A stretch of 64,000 bases of DNA from a sulfur-oxidizing endosymbiont of Gigantopelta aegis (GCF_016097415.1 NZ_JAEHGE010000003.1:76491-140490), one strand, 5' to 3'. Positions 1 to 10,519 are shown, numbered from the stretch's first letter. The notes: generated by a model from the sequence alone, not told the origin. Numbers and translations are program-made.

Positions 1-1
1 C

Positions 2-1597
2 CATGCTGATGCCGTAGTGAGCATCACCAATACCAAAAACGGCTTAGAACGCATTAAAAAACTCTATGGCAATAAAGTGGTCATCATCCCTTATGTCATG
101 CCTGGCTTTGACTTATCCCGACTCTGTGCAGAAAATTTCCCCAAAGAAGTGACCAAGGACACCATTGGCATGGTTCTTATGAATCATGGTATTTTTTCTT
201 TTGGTGACACCGCTAAACAATCTTATGAGCGTATGATCGATCTCGTTGCTATGGCGGAGGATTATCTCAGTAGCCAGCAAGCTCTGGATGTGAGCAGTCA
301 TTATGCAGAAACTTCATTAAATGATGATGACTTAGCCCCCATAGACATTGCCACGCTACGCAAAAATCTCTCCACAGAACTACAGCAGCCTATTGTTATT
401 CATCAACAACGCACGCAACAAACACTGGCTTTTGCCAATCACCCCAAAATACAACAGATCAGCCAGCAAGGGCCTGCTACGCCTGACCATGTAATTCGCA
501 CCAAACAACTCCCCATGCTTGGGCTGGACTATCAATCCTATACCTCCGCTTATAAAGAATATTTTACCCAGGCAGCAAAAACACCTCATGACGGGCAGAC
601 AAAAACCATGCTTGACCCGCTACCTCGAATTATTCTCGATGCCAAAGGCGGTATGCTGACACTGGGGAAAAACATCAAAGAAGCCAATATTGTGGCTGAT
701 ATCTATGAACACACTATTGATATTATTTTACGATCCACACAATTAGGTGGTTTTCAGGCACTGCCCGCTCAAGATATTTTTGATGTGGAATATTGGGAAC
801 TGGAACAGGCAAAGCTTAAAAAAGCAGGTACTTCTCCCCTATTTTCAGGTGAAGTTGCCCTCGTCACCGGGGCGCTTACCGGCATCGGCAAAGCCTGTGT
901 GGATTCACTTTTGGCTCGCGGAGCCTGTGTCGTTGCACTGGATATTCAAGCAGACATTGAAACGGCCTATCAAGGCCCTGACTATCTTGGAATTACCTGC
1001 GATGTCACCGATGAAGTAGCCTTAGAACAAGCGCTTGAGCGTACTGTCCGTGCCTTTGGCGGCTTGGATATGCTCATTCTCAATGCCGGTATTTTCCCCG
1101 GTGGCTGTCGTATTGAAGATCTAAAACTCGCTGAATGGCGTAAAGTGATGAATGTAAATCTGGATGCCAATTTATCGCTACTGTCTAAGGTGCATCCCTT
1201 ATTAAAATTGGCACCCAATGGTGGCCGCATCGTTGCTATGGGTTCTAAAAATGTGCCTGCTCCCGGCCCGGGAGCCGCCGCCTATTCATCTGCCAAAGCG
1301 GCATTAAATCAACTCGCTCGTGTAGCCGCTTTAGAATGGGGACAGGATAATATTCGCATCAATACCTTACACCCCAATGCCGTCTTTGACACTGCCATCT
1401 GGACACCTGAAGTCCTCGCCGCCCGCGCAGAGCATTATGGTATGAGCGTTGAAGCTTATAAAACCAATAACTTATTAGGCACAGAAATCACTTCTCATGA
1501 TGTCGCCGAACTGGCAGCAGAAATGTGCGGCCCTTTATTTGCCAAAACCACCGCCGCCCAGCTCCCTATTGATGGCGGTAATGATAGAGTCATCTAA
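2..1597 (+). CDS. Bifunctional class II aldolase/short-chain dehydrogenase (5' end outside window)
   Basis: The reading frame is open from base 2, with HADAVVSITNTKNG at its start, so the apparent GTG at 17 is internal and the true start lies upstream. About 530 residues are present against roughly 670-690 for the family. The first part is a class II aldolase/adducin-type domain. From about residue 285 a Rossmann short-chain dehydrogenase follows, with VTGALTGIGKA (nucleotide loop), LNAGIF and the catalytic AAYSSAKAAL (Tyr-x3-Lys). Proteins of this architecture act in cytoplasmic sugar or deoxysugar breakdown, aldol cleavage plus aldehyde/alcohol oxidoreduction; the substrate cannot be read here. 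The stop codon lies inside a 19-bp tandem repeat. Confidence 0.88.
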   Translation, partial: HADAVVSITNTKNGLERIKKLYGNKVVIIPYVMPGFDLSRLCAENFPKEVTKDTIGMVLMNHGIFSFGDTAKQSYERMIDLVAMAEDYLSSQQALDVSSHYAETSLNDDDLAPIDIATLRKNLSTELQQPIVIHQQRTQQTLAFANHPKIQQISQQGPATPDHVIRTKQLPMLGLDYQSYTSAYKEYFTQAAKTPHDGQTKTMLDPLPRIILDAKGGMLTLGKNIKEANIVADIYEHTIDIILRSTQLGGFQALPAQDIFDVEYWELEQAKLKKAGTSPLFSGEVALVTGALTGIGKACVDSLLARGACVVALDIQADIETAYQGPDYLGITCDVTDEVALEQALERTVRAFGGLDMLILNAGIFPGGCRIEDLKLAEWRKVMNVNLDANLSLLSKVHPLLKLAPNGGRIVAMGSKNVPAPGPGAAAYSSAKAALNQLARVAALEWGQDNIRINTLHPNAVFDTAIWTPEVLAARAEHYGMSVEAYKTNNLLGTEITSHDVAELAAEMCGPLFAKTTAAQLPIDGGNDRVI

Positions 1598-1637
1598 CTC
1601 ATGAAGAGTCATCTAACTCATGAAGAGTCATCTAACC
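1590..1637. repeat. 19-bp tandem repeat over the aldolase/dehydrogenase stop codon
   Basis: The unit TCATCTAACTCATGAAGAG occurs twice in full (1590, 1609) and once in part (1628). The first unit contains the TAA stop of the upstream gene, so the repeat probably arose by duplication of the gene end. Confidence 0.8.
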
Positions 1638-1645
1638 TATAAAAC

Positions 1646-1752
1646 GGTAGGGTGGGCACGGCTTTATCTGCCCACGCTGAAAGCAGGATAAAACTTAGAC
1701 CCAGAGCTAATATCGAGACAGCGTGGGCAGATAAAGCCATGCCCACCCTACG
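1646..1752. repeat. Dispersed palindromic repeat, family A, copy 1
   Basis: Inverted arms begin GGTAGGGTGGGCACGGC and end GCCATGCCCACCCTACG, with internal CTGCCCACGCTG and CAGCGTGGGCAG, so the whole can fold into a long hairpin. Related copies lie at 16137-16222 and 25067-25103. It fills the gap between two genes and codes for nothing convincing. Confidence 0.85.
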
Positions 1753-1848
1753 ATTTCGAGTAATTACCTGTCATCTAAACGTGCATTATAAAGACGGCCT
1801 CGGTATAATTAATTATCTTAAATCAACAGCATAATGGAAATAATATTC

Positions 1849-2188
1849 ATGAAGTATTTTCCCGCAAAAAAAATATTCTTTGCCAGTATCAGTCTATCCT
1901 TATCACCACTAATAATGGCTGATGCCACGGTTATTTACGAACAAATCAGCAATACCCAAAAATCAGTTAATACCATGCAGCTTAAAGACGGTAAAATCCG
2001 TTTTACCCCTCCCAGTCAAAATAAAAACTATAGCTTATACGACAGCCAAACAGGTACTTTGACCCATGTTGACGTGGCTAATAAACAATATCTAAAAATG
2101 AATGAAGATGATATTGCCCAACAAGCCAATCAAGCTAAAATGCAAATGGAAAAAATGCGTCAGCTCATGTTGGAAAAAATGAAAGTAA
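1849..2188 (+). pseudogene. Secreted DUF4412-like protein, 3' end lost at an IS3 insertion
   Basis: The start at 1849 gives MKYFPAKKIFF followed by a hydrophobic stretch ending in MADA, a good Sec signal peptide; an in-frame ATG at 1834 only adds five residues. The mature part (VIYEQIS..., MQLKDGKIRFTP, a Lys/Met/Gln-rich helix) resembles small exported DUF4412-type proteins, a weak family assignment. Native sequence stops at 2188 where the IS3-family element begins; the last residues before the stop at 2220 are element-encoded. The missing C-terminus is not found beyond the element, so sequence was deleted as well as interrupted. Confidence 0.6.
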
Positions 2189-2251
2189 TGTGGCTATACT
2201 TAACCGGACACACAACTTAAAATAACTAAAAGATAAAAAGTGTGACCTAAA

Positions 2252-2572
2252 ATGAATGATCAAACAAAAAAACCGAATAAAAGCTATACATCAGAATTTA
2301 AAGAATCAGCTGTCAAATTAGCTAATGAGACGGATCAACCCGTTTCTCAGACTGCCAGGGAGCTAGGTGTTAATGTAAATACTCTACATACCTGGATCAG
2401 TAAATATTCCAAACCGGTGAAGACGGTAGCCAATAGAAGTGATGAACACATTTATGATGAAGTAAAACGTCTGAAAAAAGAATTGGCAAAAGTGATTCAG
2501 GAGCGTGATTTATTAAAAAGGCCACAGCGTACTTTGCAAGGGAAACTTTGTGAAGTACGCATGGATAACTGA
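2252..2572 (+). pseudogene. IS3-family orfA (helix-turn-helix subunit), 3' frameshift
   Basis: Residues 12-60 form the HTH_Tnp_1 helix-turn-helix (YTSEFKESAVKLA, VSQTARELGVNVNTLHTW) that binds the element ends. A leucine-rich helix follows. At about 2517 the usual ending (LLKKATAYFA) is only reached by adding one A to the run of five; as read, the frame passes into an altered tail. In intact IS3 elements OrfA and OrfB are joined by a -1 frameshift into the active transposase. Confidence 0.8.
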
Positions 2573-3412
2573 TCAGGCTAAAGATTACCCGGTAACGATT
2601 CTGTGCCGTTTTATGGATGTTTCCCGTAGTTGCTATTATGATTGGGTTAGCTCTCCTAAAACGGATAGAGAGAAAGAAAATGAAGCGCTTACTGAGCAGC
2701 TAAAAAACTGTTTGAAGACAGTCGCAAGACTTATGGAACCCGTCGTCTTAAAAGAAAACTGGCTGAAAAAGGCGTTCATATAAGCCGCCGGAGAATTGGT
2801 CGATTAATGAAAAAAGCCGGTTTGTTTTGTAAAACGAAGAGACGCTTTAAAGCGACGACTAATTCCAAGCATAATAAGCGTATATCTCCAAATTTACTGG
2901 AAAGAGAGTTTACTGTCTCTCAACCTGATCGCTACTATGTGGGTGATATTACCTATATTGCCACCAAGGAAGGCTGGTTATATTTAGCGGTTGTCATTGA
3001 CTTATTCTCTAGGCAAATTGTTGGCTGGTCGATGGATGAGCGAATGAAAGCCAAGCTAGTCAATGATGCTTTACTGATGGCCATATGGAAGCGTAAACCA
3101 ATGGATGGATTGCTTTGGCATACTGACCGAGGTAGCCAATATGCCTCTGATAGTCATAGAAAAATATTGTCGGATCATAACATAATTCAGTCTATGAGCC
3201 GCAAAGGAAATTGCTGGGACAATGCTGTATCAGAGAGCTTCTTTCATAGTTTGAAAACTGAATTGACGCACCATTGTCGATTCAAAACCAGAGTAGAAGC
3301 AAAGCAGGCAATATTTGAATATATTGAGGTATTTTATAATCGGGAGCGACTTCATTCGGCTAATGATTATTTGTCACCAGTCGATTATGAAATACAGCAG
3401 GAAATAGCTTAA
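2550..3412 (+). pseudogene. IS3-family orfB (DDE integrase core), frameshifted
   Basis: An rve-type catalytic domain is readable: [11 protein letters not shown] (first Asp), [11 protein letters not shown] (second Asp) and [14 protein letters not shown] (Glu), the usual DDE triad. The 5' portion (2550-2783) and the main portion (from 2807) are in different frames. One extra A in the run near 2705 would restore [20 protein letters not shown]. With the orfA lesion this makes the copy unlikely to be active unless slippage corrects it. Confidence 0.82.
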
Positions 3413-3770
3413 ATCGATTGATTGAAGAGGGGTAAAAGGCGACATAAATGCCGCCCATTACCGTTGACGGCCATCGGCTCCTCAGCCTGTGCCGTGAAGA
3501 TATTGTAACAGGATCATTACCGTTGTGAAAATACCTTGGGTGAATGGAACGGCTCTATCGTTCCAGAGGGCAAAGCCCTTTCTCTTCTTCATCTATTTAA
3601 AGTTAACATGAGAAACTAAAATGATAGGAAATACAAAATGACAAAAATCACTTGAAACAGCCAAAAAAATATTTAGAAAACTGTCCGGAAAAGTGTTGAC
3701 ACATCAAATTGACAGCCTGTAGTTTATAGAGGACTATTGAATTTTCCTCTTTCAAATTAAAAGAATCACA

Positions 3771-4447
3771 ATGTCTTTATTTATATTTTTTATACTACTT
3801 TACTCAAGCAGCACATTTGCTCAAACAAACAACAATGTAATCAATGCAAACGAAGCAGTAAATAAGTCCCAAAAAGTGATTATTGGTGAGTTTTCTCAAC
3901 AGTCTTTAACAGGCTGGGAAGAAAAAGAATTTGCCGGAAAAACACGTTATAAACTGATTAAAATCGCCGGTCAATATGTCCTTAGCGCTCGAAGTCAACA
4001 GGCTGCTTCCGGTTTATTTAAAACAATCCATATTGACTTGAATAAAACCCCTTATCTCAACTGGTCTTGGTCAATTCAATCCTCACTGAACAATATTAAT
4101 GAGCAAAGCAAGTCCGGTGATGATTATGCGGCACGCATCTATATTGTTAAGAAACATTTTTTTTCTGGAAAACGAAAGCCCTGAACTATGTCTGGTCAAG
4201 CAATCAAGCAAAGCTATCCCATTGGGATAATGCATTTACTTCACAAGCAAAAATGCTAGCTATACGCGGAAAACAAAGCCTGTTAAATCATTGGTATACA
4301 GAAAAAAGAAATGTAAAAGAAGATTTTAAGCGTTTTTTTGGTGAAGAAATTGATTCGATTGATGTGGTTGCTCTCATGTCAGACACAGACAACTCTAAAC
4401 TCTCTGAGCAGGCATTATATGGGGATATATATTTCACTGCGGAATAA
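3771..4447 (+). pseudogene. DUF3047 secreted protein, frameshifted at an 8-T run
   Basis: The product starts with a signal peptide (MSLFIFFILLYSSSTFAQ) and matches the layout of DUF3047 exported proteins, whose function is unknown: a GEFSQQSLTGWEEK start, YLNWSWSIQ, then DDYAARIYIV. At 4157-4164 a run of eight T breaks the frame. One more T would continue into FFWKTKALNYVWSS and on to ALYGDIYFTAE, stop at 4447, which is the usual family C-terminus. Both halves are otherwise well preserved, so this is a recent loss, a slippage-corrected gene or a base-calling error. Confidence 0.8.
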
Positions 4448-4472
4448 CTTAATTAGCCTGAGTTCTGAATAA

Positions 4473-4649
4473 TCCTAAAATAATCAGTTGAATCGTAGCG
4501 AGAGTGACTTAGGTGCTGAAGATTAAGGGTTTTACAGGTTATTTTGGCTTTATTCGTAGTCACCCTAAGGGTGAAGTCAAAATATTCTGGAAAATCCTTA
4601 AGATTCAGTGCATAAGGCGGTCGCAGTAGGTTCAACTGATTTTTTTAGG
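4473..4649. mobile_element. MITE-like element, copy 1
   Basis: A 177-bp non-coding element with terminal inverted repeats TCCTAAAATAATCAGTTGAA and TTCAACTGATTTTTTTAGG, flanked by a 4-bp duplication ATAA (4469-4472, 4650-4653). A second copy, clearly the same element, is at 40374-40555 with its own duplication. No element encoding a transposase with these ends is in the window. Confidence 0.85.
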
Positions 4650-4722
4650 ATAATACATACGAGCAAGTTAGTTATTATCCAGAACACTGGTTAATTGGAT
4701 TTTTCTTTTTAGAAATAATCAC

Positions 4723-6600
4723 TTATACTTTAAATTGCTCAATCAAAGCATGTAAATCAACGGCTAATCGAGCTAGATTATCACTTGCCTGAGCCGTTTC
4801 ATCTGAACGATGCGACGATTGTAAAGAGATATCATGAATAGTATCAACATTGCCATTAATTTCTTCTGCAACACCACTTTGTCTCTCAATGGATGCGGCA
4901 ATGATATTATTCATACTTTCTATATTTTCTACCGAAGAAACAATACCCAAGATAGCATCACCCACCATTGAAATTTGTTCGACGCCATCATTTGATTGCT
5001 CTCGACTCGTTGCCATTAATTTCACTGCATGCTTAGAGCCCGACTGTAGCGTTTCAATCATCTGTTGAATTTCTTGGGTGGCCTCTTGAGTCCGTCCTGC
5101 AAGTGTTCTTACCTCATCGGCAACCACCGCAAAGCCTCGACCTTGTTCACCGGTTCTGGCCGCTTCAATGGCGGCATTCAGCGCCAATAGGTTTGTTTGC
5201 TCTGCAATGCTACGGATCACCGCTAACACCGAGCCTATTTGCTCACTATCTTGCTCAACTTTATTAATAGCATCTGACGCATTTTTAATACCATCAGAAA
5301 GGGTATTTATTATCTTTGTAGAGGCATTAACGATTTCTGCACCATTTCTTGATTTGGTCTTGGTTTCTGTTGCAGAATCCGCAGCAACCGAAGCATTTTC
5401 TAACATTTCCAGCACACAGTTTTTCATTTTTGCAATAGCCGATGCAACTTCTGATGTTTGTACCTGTTGTTCTTGAGACCCCTTATGCGTTTCCAGAGTA
5501 ATTTTAGATAATTCTTCTGAGGTCACATTAATTTGTTGGGCGGAACTATTAATTTCACTAATAATGACTTGAAAACGTTCTAACATAGTATTAAATGCAT
5601 GACCGGTTTGACCAATTTCATCTTCTGATTCAACCTCAACTCGTAAGGATAAATTGTTTTCCGTCGTTGCCTGATTCATAGTTTTTGCCAAACTATGCAT
5701 AGGTTTAAGAATTCCATTGGCCAACCAGGCCAAAACAAACATCACCAATAATGCTAAAGCAATGCCAATAATGTTCGTAGTCAGAATAAAGTTATCCAGA
5801 TCACCCACTTCTTCTTTAATCGTCGCATTTAATTCCTGTGAAAGCTTCTCTAGTATTGTTTCACTATCATGAACACTGGCACGCATGGCGCCCAACAAGC
5901 CCTCTTTACTATTAAGGCCTTTAATTTTTGAATTATTAACAAAATTAGTAAATTCACTTTTATATGATGCCATTAATGCCTTTAGTTTTTCTTTGACTGC
6001 ATCCGAATAATTACTTTTTTCCAAGGTTTGAGAAAAAACACCAACATTTTTTTCAAACTTTGCCAGATATTTTAGATCTAGGCGCAACATAAAATCTTTT
6101 TCATTACGTCTGAGTTGCAACATATCGGCTCTTAGTGCCGCATCAGATAAGGTTTTTATCTCACTTTCCACCTGATGCACTGATTTACGTAACAAACCAT
6201 AAAGCCCGTCTTTGGGATGCAGTCCAATTTTTTGCTGGATTGAAATGAGTTCCAGAAAATTATTTCTGTATTGATTAAATGAGTCTTTAATCGTGACGAC
6301 CGAGCTAGTATCTAAACCCGCATTATCGACTGCTATGGTAAGCTCTTTAACCTGATCATTAACAAGGTTTGAGAAGTTTTTCTCAAATTTATCCTTATAT
6401 TTTATGTCATTACGCGCCAGAAAATCCTTTTCATTACGCCGCAACATGAGCATGCCGGCCTGAACCTTAGTAATTTCAAGACTCACCTTGTCAAAAATTT
6501 CTAATTTATGAACGGTAAATTGACCTAATAGCAAAATTCCAATCATTGAGACTAAGGTCAATGCACTGGCAAATATAAATTTTTGTTTTATTGTAAGCAT
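4723..6600 (-). CDS. Methyl-accepting chemotaxis protein with HBM sensor domain
   Basis: The start at 6600 (MLTIKQKF) is preferred over an in-frame ATG three codons upstream. Transmembrane helix 1 lies near residues 7-27. A periplasmic helical bimodular (HBM) domain follows, with two related copies of the LRRNEKDF motif ([13 protein letters not shown] and [13 protein letters not shown]). A second membrane helix lies near 275-297, then HAMP, and then the cytoplasmic signalling hairpin with [20 protein letters not shown] at its tip. It should relay binding of a small ligand (organic acids in characterised HBM receptors) to CheW/CheA. No che operon is adjacent; cheV is far off at 58.4 kb. Confidence 0.95.
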   Translation of the reverse strand: MLTIKQKFIFASALTLVSMIGILLLGQFTVHKLEIFDKVSLEITKVQAGMLMLRRNEKDFLARNDIKYKDKFEKNFSNLVNDQVKELTIAVDNAGLDTSSVVTIKDSFNQYRNNFLELISIQQKIGLHPKDGLYGLLRKSVHQVESEIKTLSDAALRADMLQLRRNEKDFMLRLDLKYLAKFEKNVGVFSQTLEKSNYSDAVKEKLKALMASYKSEFTNFVNNSKIKGLNSKEGLLGAMRASVHDSETILEKLSQELNATIKEEVGDLDNFILTTNIIGIALALLVMFVLAWLANGILKPMHSLAKTMNQATTENNLSLRVEVESEDEIGQTGHAFNTMLERFQVIISEINSSAQQINVTSEELSKITLETHKGSQEQQVQTSEVASAIAKMKNCVLEMLENASVAADSATETKTKSRNGAEIVNASTKIINTLSDGIKNASDAINKVEQDSEQIGSVLAVIRSIAEQTNLLALNAAIEAARTGEQGRGFAVVADEVRTLAGRTQEATQEIQQMIETLQSGSKHAVKLMATSREQSNDGVEQISMVGDAILGIVSSVENIESMNNIIAASIERQSGVAEEINGNVDTIHDISLQSSHRSDETAQASDNLARLAVDLHALIEQFKV

Positions 6601-6737
6601 AATAAGCATTTCTTAATTAATAGAGAGATAAGAAGTATATCGGCAAGAAACTAAAGATCTTGAGCGATATTTAGCAAATTTTAAAAAGCGATCAACTCCC
6701 CTTGCAGCCATTATATTCTGAGTGATGGGCTTATGCA

Positions 6738-7421
6738 TTAAATATTCTGACAGGTCTTTTTTATGACGCGGTTTAAGGCTTCATTGGGATTTATTTTTCG
6801 AGCGATTAAGCCCGTTTGTGTCATAAAAACCTGATAAGAAACCTTATCAATCATAGGTAAATAAACTGACTGCCCATATTCGGCATCCAGCATGGGTAGC
6901 CATTGATAATTTCTTTTAAATGCCCATAAATCAAACACTTCTTCGGCTTCCAGGGCAAATACACTGGGTAGATTATTACGTTGCTGGCGTATATCTCGGT
7001 AACGACCGGCAATACGATCTAATTGATAATTGGCATCTAAGCCTAATACATTTGCCCAAGCGTGCCATTTTATAATCCGTGCTTCCATTTGCCATTCATC
7101 ACCTTGCAGGACAAATGACTTTTTCTGACAGCCTTGTAATTGTAAAACCTGAACCTGGAATTGCTGCTTTTGCAATGCTTGTACTGAGACCAGTGCAATC
7201 GGTGCTTCGTGGCTGAGACGGTGATAAATCAAGACATTACTGGCGACTAAAGAGAGGCTGATAAAAAAGAACAGAACTAAGAGCAAATAACTACTATTAC
7301 GATAAGTCGCCCAAAGTTTTTTCTTTTTTATCAGGCGAAAAGTACGCACAATGAGGAATATCAGGAGCGCAAAAACAATTGCCAGAGCAATAAAGTAATA
7401 TGACTCGTATGATAAATTCAT
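6738..7421 (-). CDS. Membrane-anchored conserved hypothetical protein
   Basis: A 227-residue protein with two N-terminal membrane helices (about residues 8-26 and 46-66) separated by a short basic loop (FRLIKKKKLW). The soluble remainder includes WQMEARIIKWHAWANVLGL and GRYRDIRQQRN. I do not recognise a characterised family; similar proteins are seen as uncharacterised genes in gammaproteobacteria. Domain order suggests a soluble domain anchored by two helices. It stands alone between the chemoreceptor and a palindromic repeat. Confidence 0.7.
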   Translation of the reverse strand: MNLSYESYYFIALAIVFALLIFLIVRTFRLIKKKKLWATYRNSSYLLLVLFFFISLSLVASNVLIYHRLSHEAPIALVSVQALQKQQFQVQVLQLQGCQKKSFVLQGDEWQMEARIIKWHAWANVLGLDANYQLDRIAGRYRDIRQQRNNLPSVFALEAEEVFDLWAFKRNYQWLPMLDAEYGQSVYLPMIDKVSYQVFMTQTGLIARKINPNEALNRVIKKTCQNI

Positions 7422-7481
7422 GGTTAACCTAATGTGGAATGACTTAAGTATGGAAAATGAATATTAGCGTGCTTAACAATT

Positions 7482-7577
7482 GATGCGCTTCGTGCCTCAG
7501 CAGCATCCTACAGTAAATCACTCAATATATACATGATGGTGCTCAACGTAGGATGCTACTGAGGTGCGAAGTGCATC
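7482..7577. repeat. Dispersed palindromic repeat, family B, copy 1
   Basis: Left arm GATGCGCTTCGTGCCTCAGC... (7482-7511) and right arm GTAGGATGCTACTGAGGTGC... (7548-7577) are imperfect inverted repeats of 30 bp around an AT-rich loop. Single-arm copies lie at 16961-16993 and 28691-28720. Confidence 0.85.
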
Positions 7578-7605
7578 GTTAGCACTATAACTCAAGCCAA
7601 TGACT

Positions 7606-8163
7606 TTATTTATACGGATCGCCTGCTGGCTTAACCAATTCAGCTTCTGTCTTGGCAGGATAATGGTATTTGCCACCAAAAAAAAGTAATGGTTCTGCTT
7701 GTTTATCTTGCTTATAAAGATCCAAAACTTCACCCACGACAATCCAGTGGTCACCACCATCATATTGTTTATTTATTTTACAAGAGAAAGAGGCGAGGCA
7801 GTCTTTTAAACGCGGGGCGGCATCGGTATCTGAAAAAAGATGTTCATAATGTACCTGACTTTCATCCATATCCATTTTTGCACCCGCAAAATAATTAGAC
7901 ACATCTTCTTGATGAATACCTAAAATATTGACTGAAAAACGAGTACCTTCTTTTAACAAATCTGAAAAAGCCGCTTTTTTTGACGGACAGACTAATAATT
8001 GAATAGGATCAAGAGACAAGGAACTCACTGCATTGGCTGTCATGCAACGTACATCCCCCTCATGCTCGATAATAAGCACGGTAACACCCGTGGCAAAAAG
8101 ACCGATATTATTTCGATAGCCTTGAATCAACTCAGACTTTATTTGTGCAACATCTTTACTCAT
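7606..8163 (-). CDS. Flavin reductase-like FMN-binding protein
   Basis: 185 residues of the flavin reductase-like domain: GLFATGVTVLII near the start, CMTANAVSSLSLDP (flavin-binding loop), FSVNILG, and GGDHWIVVGEVLDL towards the end. Family members reduce free FMN with NAD(P)H, usually supplying a monooxygenase. It starts 12 bp after the hemF stop on the same strand, so the two are probably co-transcribed; no monooxygenase partner is adjacent, so its electron acceptor is open. Confidence 0.9.
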   Translation of the reverse strand: MSKDVAQIKSELIQGYRNNIGLFATGVTVLIIEHEGDVRCMTANAVSSLSLDPIQLLVCPSKKAAFSDLLKEGTRFSVNILGIHQEDVSNYFAGAKMDMDESQVHYEHLFSDTDAAPRLKDCLASFSCKINKQYDGGDHWIVVGEVLDLYKQDKQAEPLLFFGGKYHYPAKTEAELVKPAGDPYK

Positions 8164-8175
8164 ATATTTCTCTTT

Positions 8176-9126
<951 letters not shown>

Positions 9127-9242
9127 TCATAACCAACCTAATTTTAGATAGTTATCGCTTAATGTAAATAGTTATCTTTCTTATTTATATGTAAATAAGG
9201 GTGATGAGCAGCAAATTCAAATAAAATCTGCAATGCCATAAC

Positions 9243-9282
9243 AAAAAAATGCCAGTTCGGCATAACCGAGACTGGCATTTTT
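9243..9282 (-). terminator. Rho-independent terminator
   Basis: Stem AATGCCAGTTCGG / CCGAGACTGGCATT with loop CATAA, followed by a T run when read on the minus strand; the plus strand also ends in TTTTT. It lies about 45 bp past the stop of the minus-strand gene 9326-9754 and fits as its terminator. Confidence 0.85.
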
Positions 9283-9325
9283 AACAAAAATAATGATTGC
9301 TCAGCTTATTAAGCGAGCCGTATTA

Positions 9326-9754
9326 TTATTGCTGTGGTGCAGGTGCTGCTGGAGCAACAGGTGCTGGCGCAGCGTATGGATTACCATAATATGGCTGCTG
9401 TGGCGCGTATTGCTGAGGTGCATAACCATAAGGTGCTGGTGCATACTGCTGAGGTGCATAGCCATAAGGCTGCTGATAGCCGCCGTATGGTTGTTGGTAG
9501 CCGCCGCCGTATGGTTGCTGATAACCATTACCATTACCATAACCACCACGATAATCATCATCGTCGTCCATCATGTCTTCCATTTCTTCCATCCAGTATC
9601 TTGGATCCCACTCATCGTAGGGATTACAGTTTGGAATTTTACCGTATGGGCCATAACATTCAGAATCGTTATTGTTACCCCAAAAAGCAGATGCATTTGA
9701 AGCAGCACCCAGGACAATTGCTGAAAAAACTGATATTGCGATTAACTTTTTCAT
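9326..9754 (-). CDS. Secreted Gly/Tyr/Pro/Gln-rich protein, sulfur-globule-like
   Basis: 142 residues with a clear signal peptide (MKKLIAISVFSAIVLGAASN, cleavage likely after ASA). The mature protein starts FWGNNNDS, has an acidic stretch (MEEMEDMMDDDDD), then repeats of GYQQPYGG and YAPQQYAP, and ends PAPVAPAAPAPQQ. This composition and the N-terminal FWGNNN resemble the low-complexity proteins that coat periplasmic sulfur globules in sulfur oxidisers; that is a resemblance, not proof, and a generic extracellular low-complexity protein is the alternative. Followed by a strong terminator. Long frames on the opposite strand here are mirror images of the repeat. Confidence 0.72.
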   Translation of the reverse strand: MKKLIAISVFSAIVLGAASNASAFWGNNNDSECYGPYGKIPNCNPYDEWDPRYWMEEMEDMMDDDDDYRGGYGNGNGYQQPYGGGYQQPYGGYQQPYGYAPQQYAPAPYGYAPQQYAPQQPYYGNPYAAPAPVAPAAPAPQQ

Positions 9755-9922
9755 TTTCTATACTCCCTACTCGGTTTTTTATTCTATCTAATACAATATT
9801 AATGTGTTAACACACTATAACATTAAATATCCGCCTTGTTCATTATGGTTTATAACCAATTTCCATGCGAATAATAGGTTAACTACTTATAGTATATCAT
9901 AATATATGGCTTTTCTAATAAA

Positions 9923-10333
9923 CTATGATAATAAAATGTATTTTAGCTGCAATTTTATCTTAGTCACTTCACTCTCTTCATAACTTTCTTTGGGTTCTGC
10001 GCCCCAAACCACGCCCGGCCAAAAAGCATCGTTTTCATAACGACCAATAATATGGATATGTAATTGTGAAACGATATTGCCAATCGCAGCGATATTGATT
10101 TTATCCACCTTAAAATCTGTTTTCAGTAATTGGGATAATTTATTACTGATCAGTGCAATGTTCTCTGACACACTCGACTCTAATTCATACAATTCTGTTT
10201 TATCTACTTTGGGAACCAAGATAAACCAGGGAACCAAGGCGTTATTCATGAGCAAGAGTAAAAAATCATCCGACTCTGATAAAATAAAACAGTCATTCGC
10301 TAAACGTGAATCTAGGGTGAATTTTTTTGCCAT
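9923..10333 (-). CDS. HIT-family hydrolase
   Basis: 136 residues. NALVPWFILVPKV and VSQLHIHIIGR are HIT-superfamily signatures. The usual His-x-His-x-His is here His-x-His-Ile-Ile, so the third motif position is not histidine, as in the subgroup carrying QLHxHVIxR followed by WPGxVWG (seen here as WPGVVWG). HIT proteins hydrolyse or transfer nucleotidyl groups, such as diadenosine polyphosphates. It is a single gene; the IS30-family element begins 58 bp upstream of its start. Confidence 0.88.
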   Translation of the reverse strand: MAKKFTLDSRLANDCFILSESDDFLLLLMNNALVPWFILVPKVDKTELYELESSVSENIALISNKLSQLLKTDFKVDKINIAAIGNIVSQLHIHIIGRYENDAFWPGVVWGAEPKESYEESEVTKIKLQLKYILLS

Positions 10334-10447
10334 GCGTATAGCCTTATGTGGAATAACTTTATGTGAAATAAACTAAAATTTAAATATCTTAGATTCAACT
10401 CATAAGTGCAACACTATTTGGTTGTATTTGTGATATTTGCTGGTTTA

Positions 10448-10519
10448 TCGCTGGCTCATGAAATTCCCGGGGTGGCCGAGCGTAGCGATGGCCACCCCGG
10501 GAATTTCATGAGACAGCGA
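10448..10519. repeat. Long perfect hairpin inside the IS30-family element
   Basis: CTCATGAAATTCCCGGGGTG continues to GGCC, followed by a 12-base loop (GAGCGTAGCGAT) and the exact complement. TCGCTG/CAGCGA extends the stem with one bulge, giving arms of about 30 bases. It is GC-rich against an AT-rich background and ends about 110 bp before the transposase start. Confidence 0.9.

Larger units (their letters stand above)
2189..3703 (+). mobile_element. IS3-family insertion sequence, degenerate
   Basis: Imperfect terminal repeats TGTGGCTATACTTAACCGG (left) and the complement of CCGGAAAAGTGTTGACACA (right) bound about 1.5 kb holding orfA and orfB. No target duplication is visible (left flank AAAGTAA, right flank TCAAATT), and the flanking genes are unrelated fragments, so a deletion probably followed insertion. 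About 290 bp between orfB and the right end (3413-3703) hold no gene; one small hairpin (GGCGACATAAATGCCGCC) is visible. Confidence 0.8.

Noticed and set aside
1652-1834. 60-codon frame downstream of the aldolase/dehydrogenase
   Set aside because: It runs through the family A palindrome; no coding signal.
4453-4635. 60-codon minus-strand frame
   Set aside because: Lies within the MITE and has no counterpart in the second copy.
7518-7763. 81-codon minus-strand frame
   Set aside because: Overlaps the end of the flavin reductase gene and the family B palindrome.
9293-9810. Three overlapping open frames of 86-158 codons over the secreted repeat protein
   Set aside because: They arise from the repetitive codons of the minus-strand gene 9326-9754, have extreme composition (Trp/Ile/Val or His-rich) and no ribosome sites.
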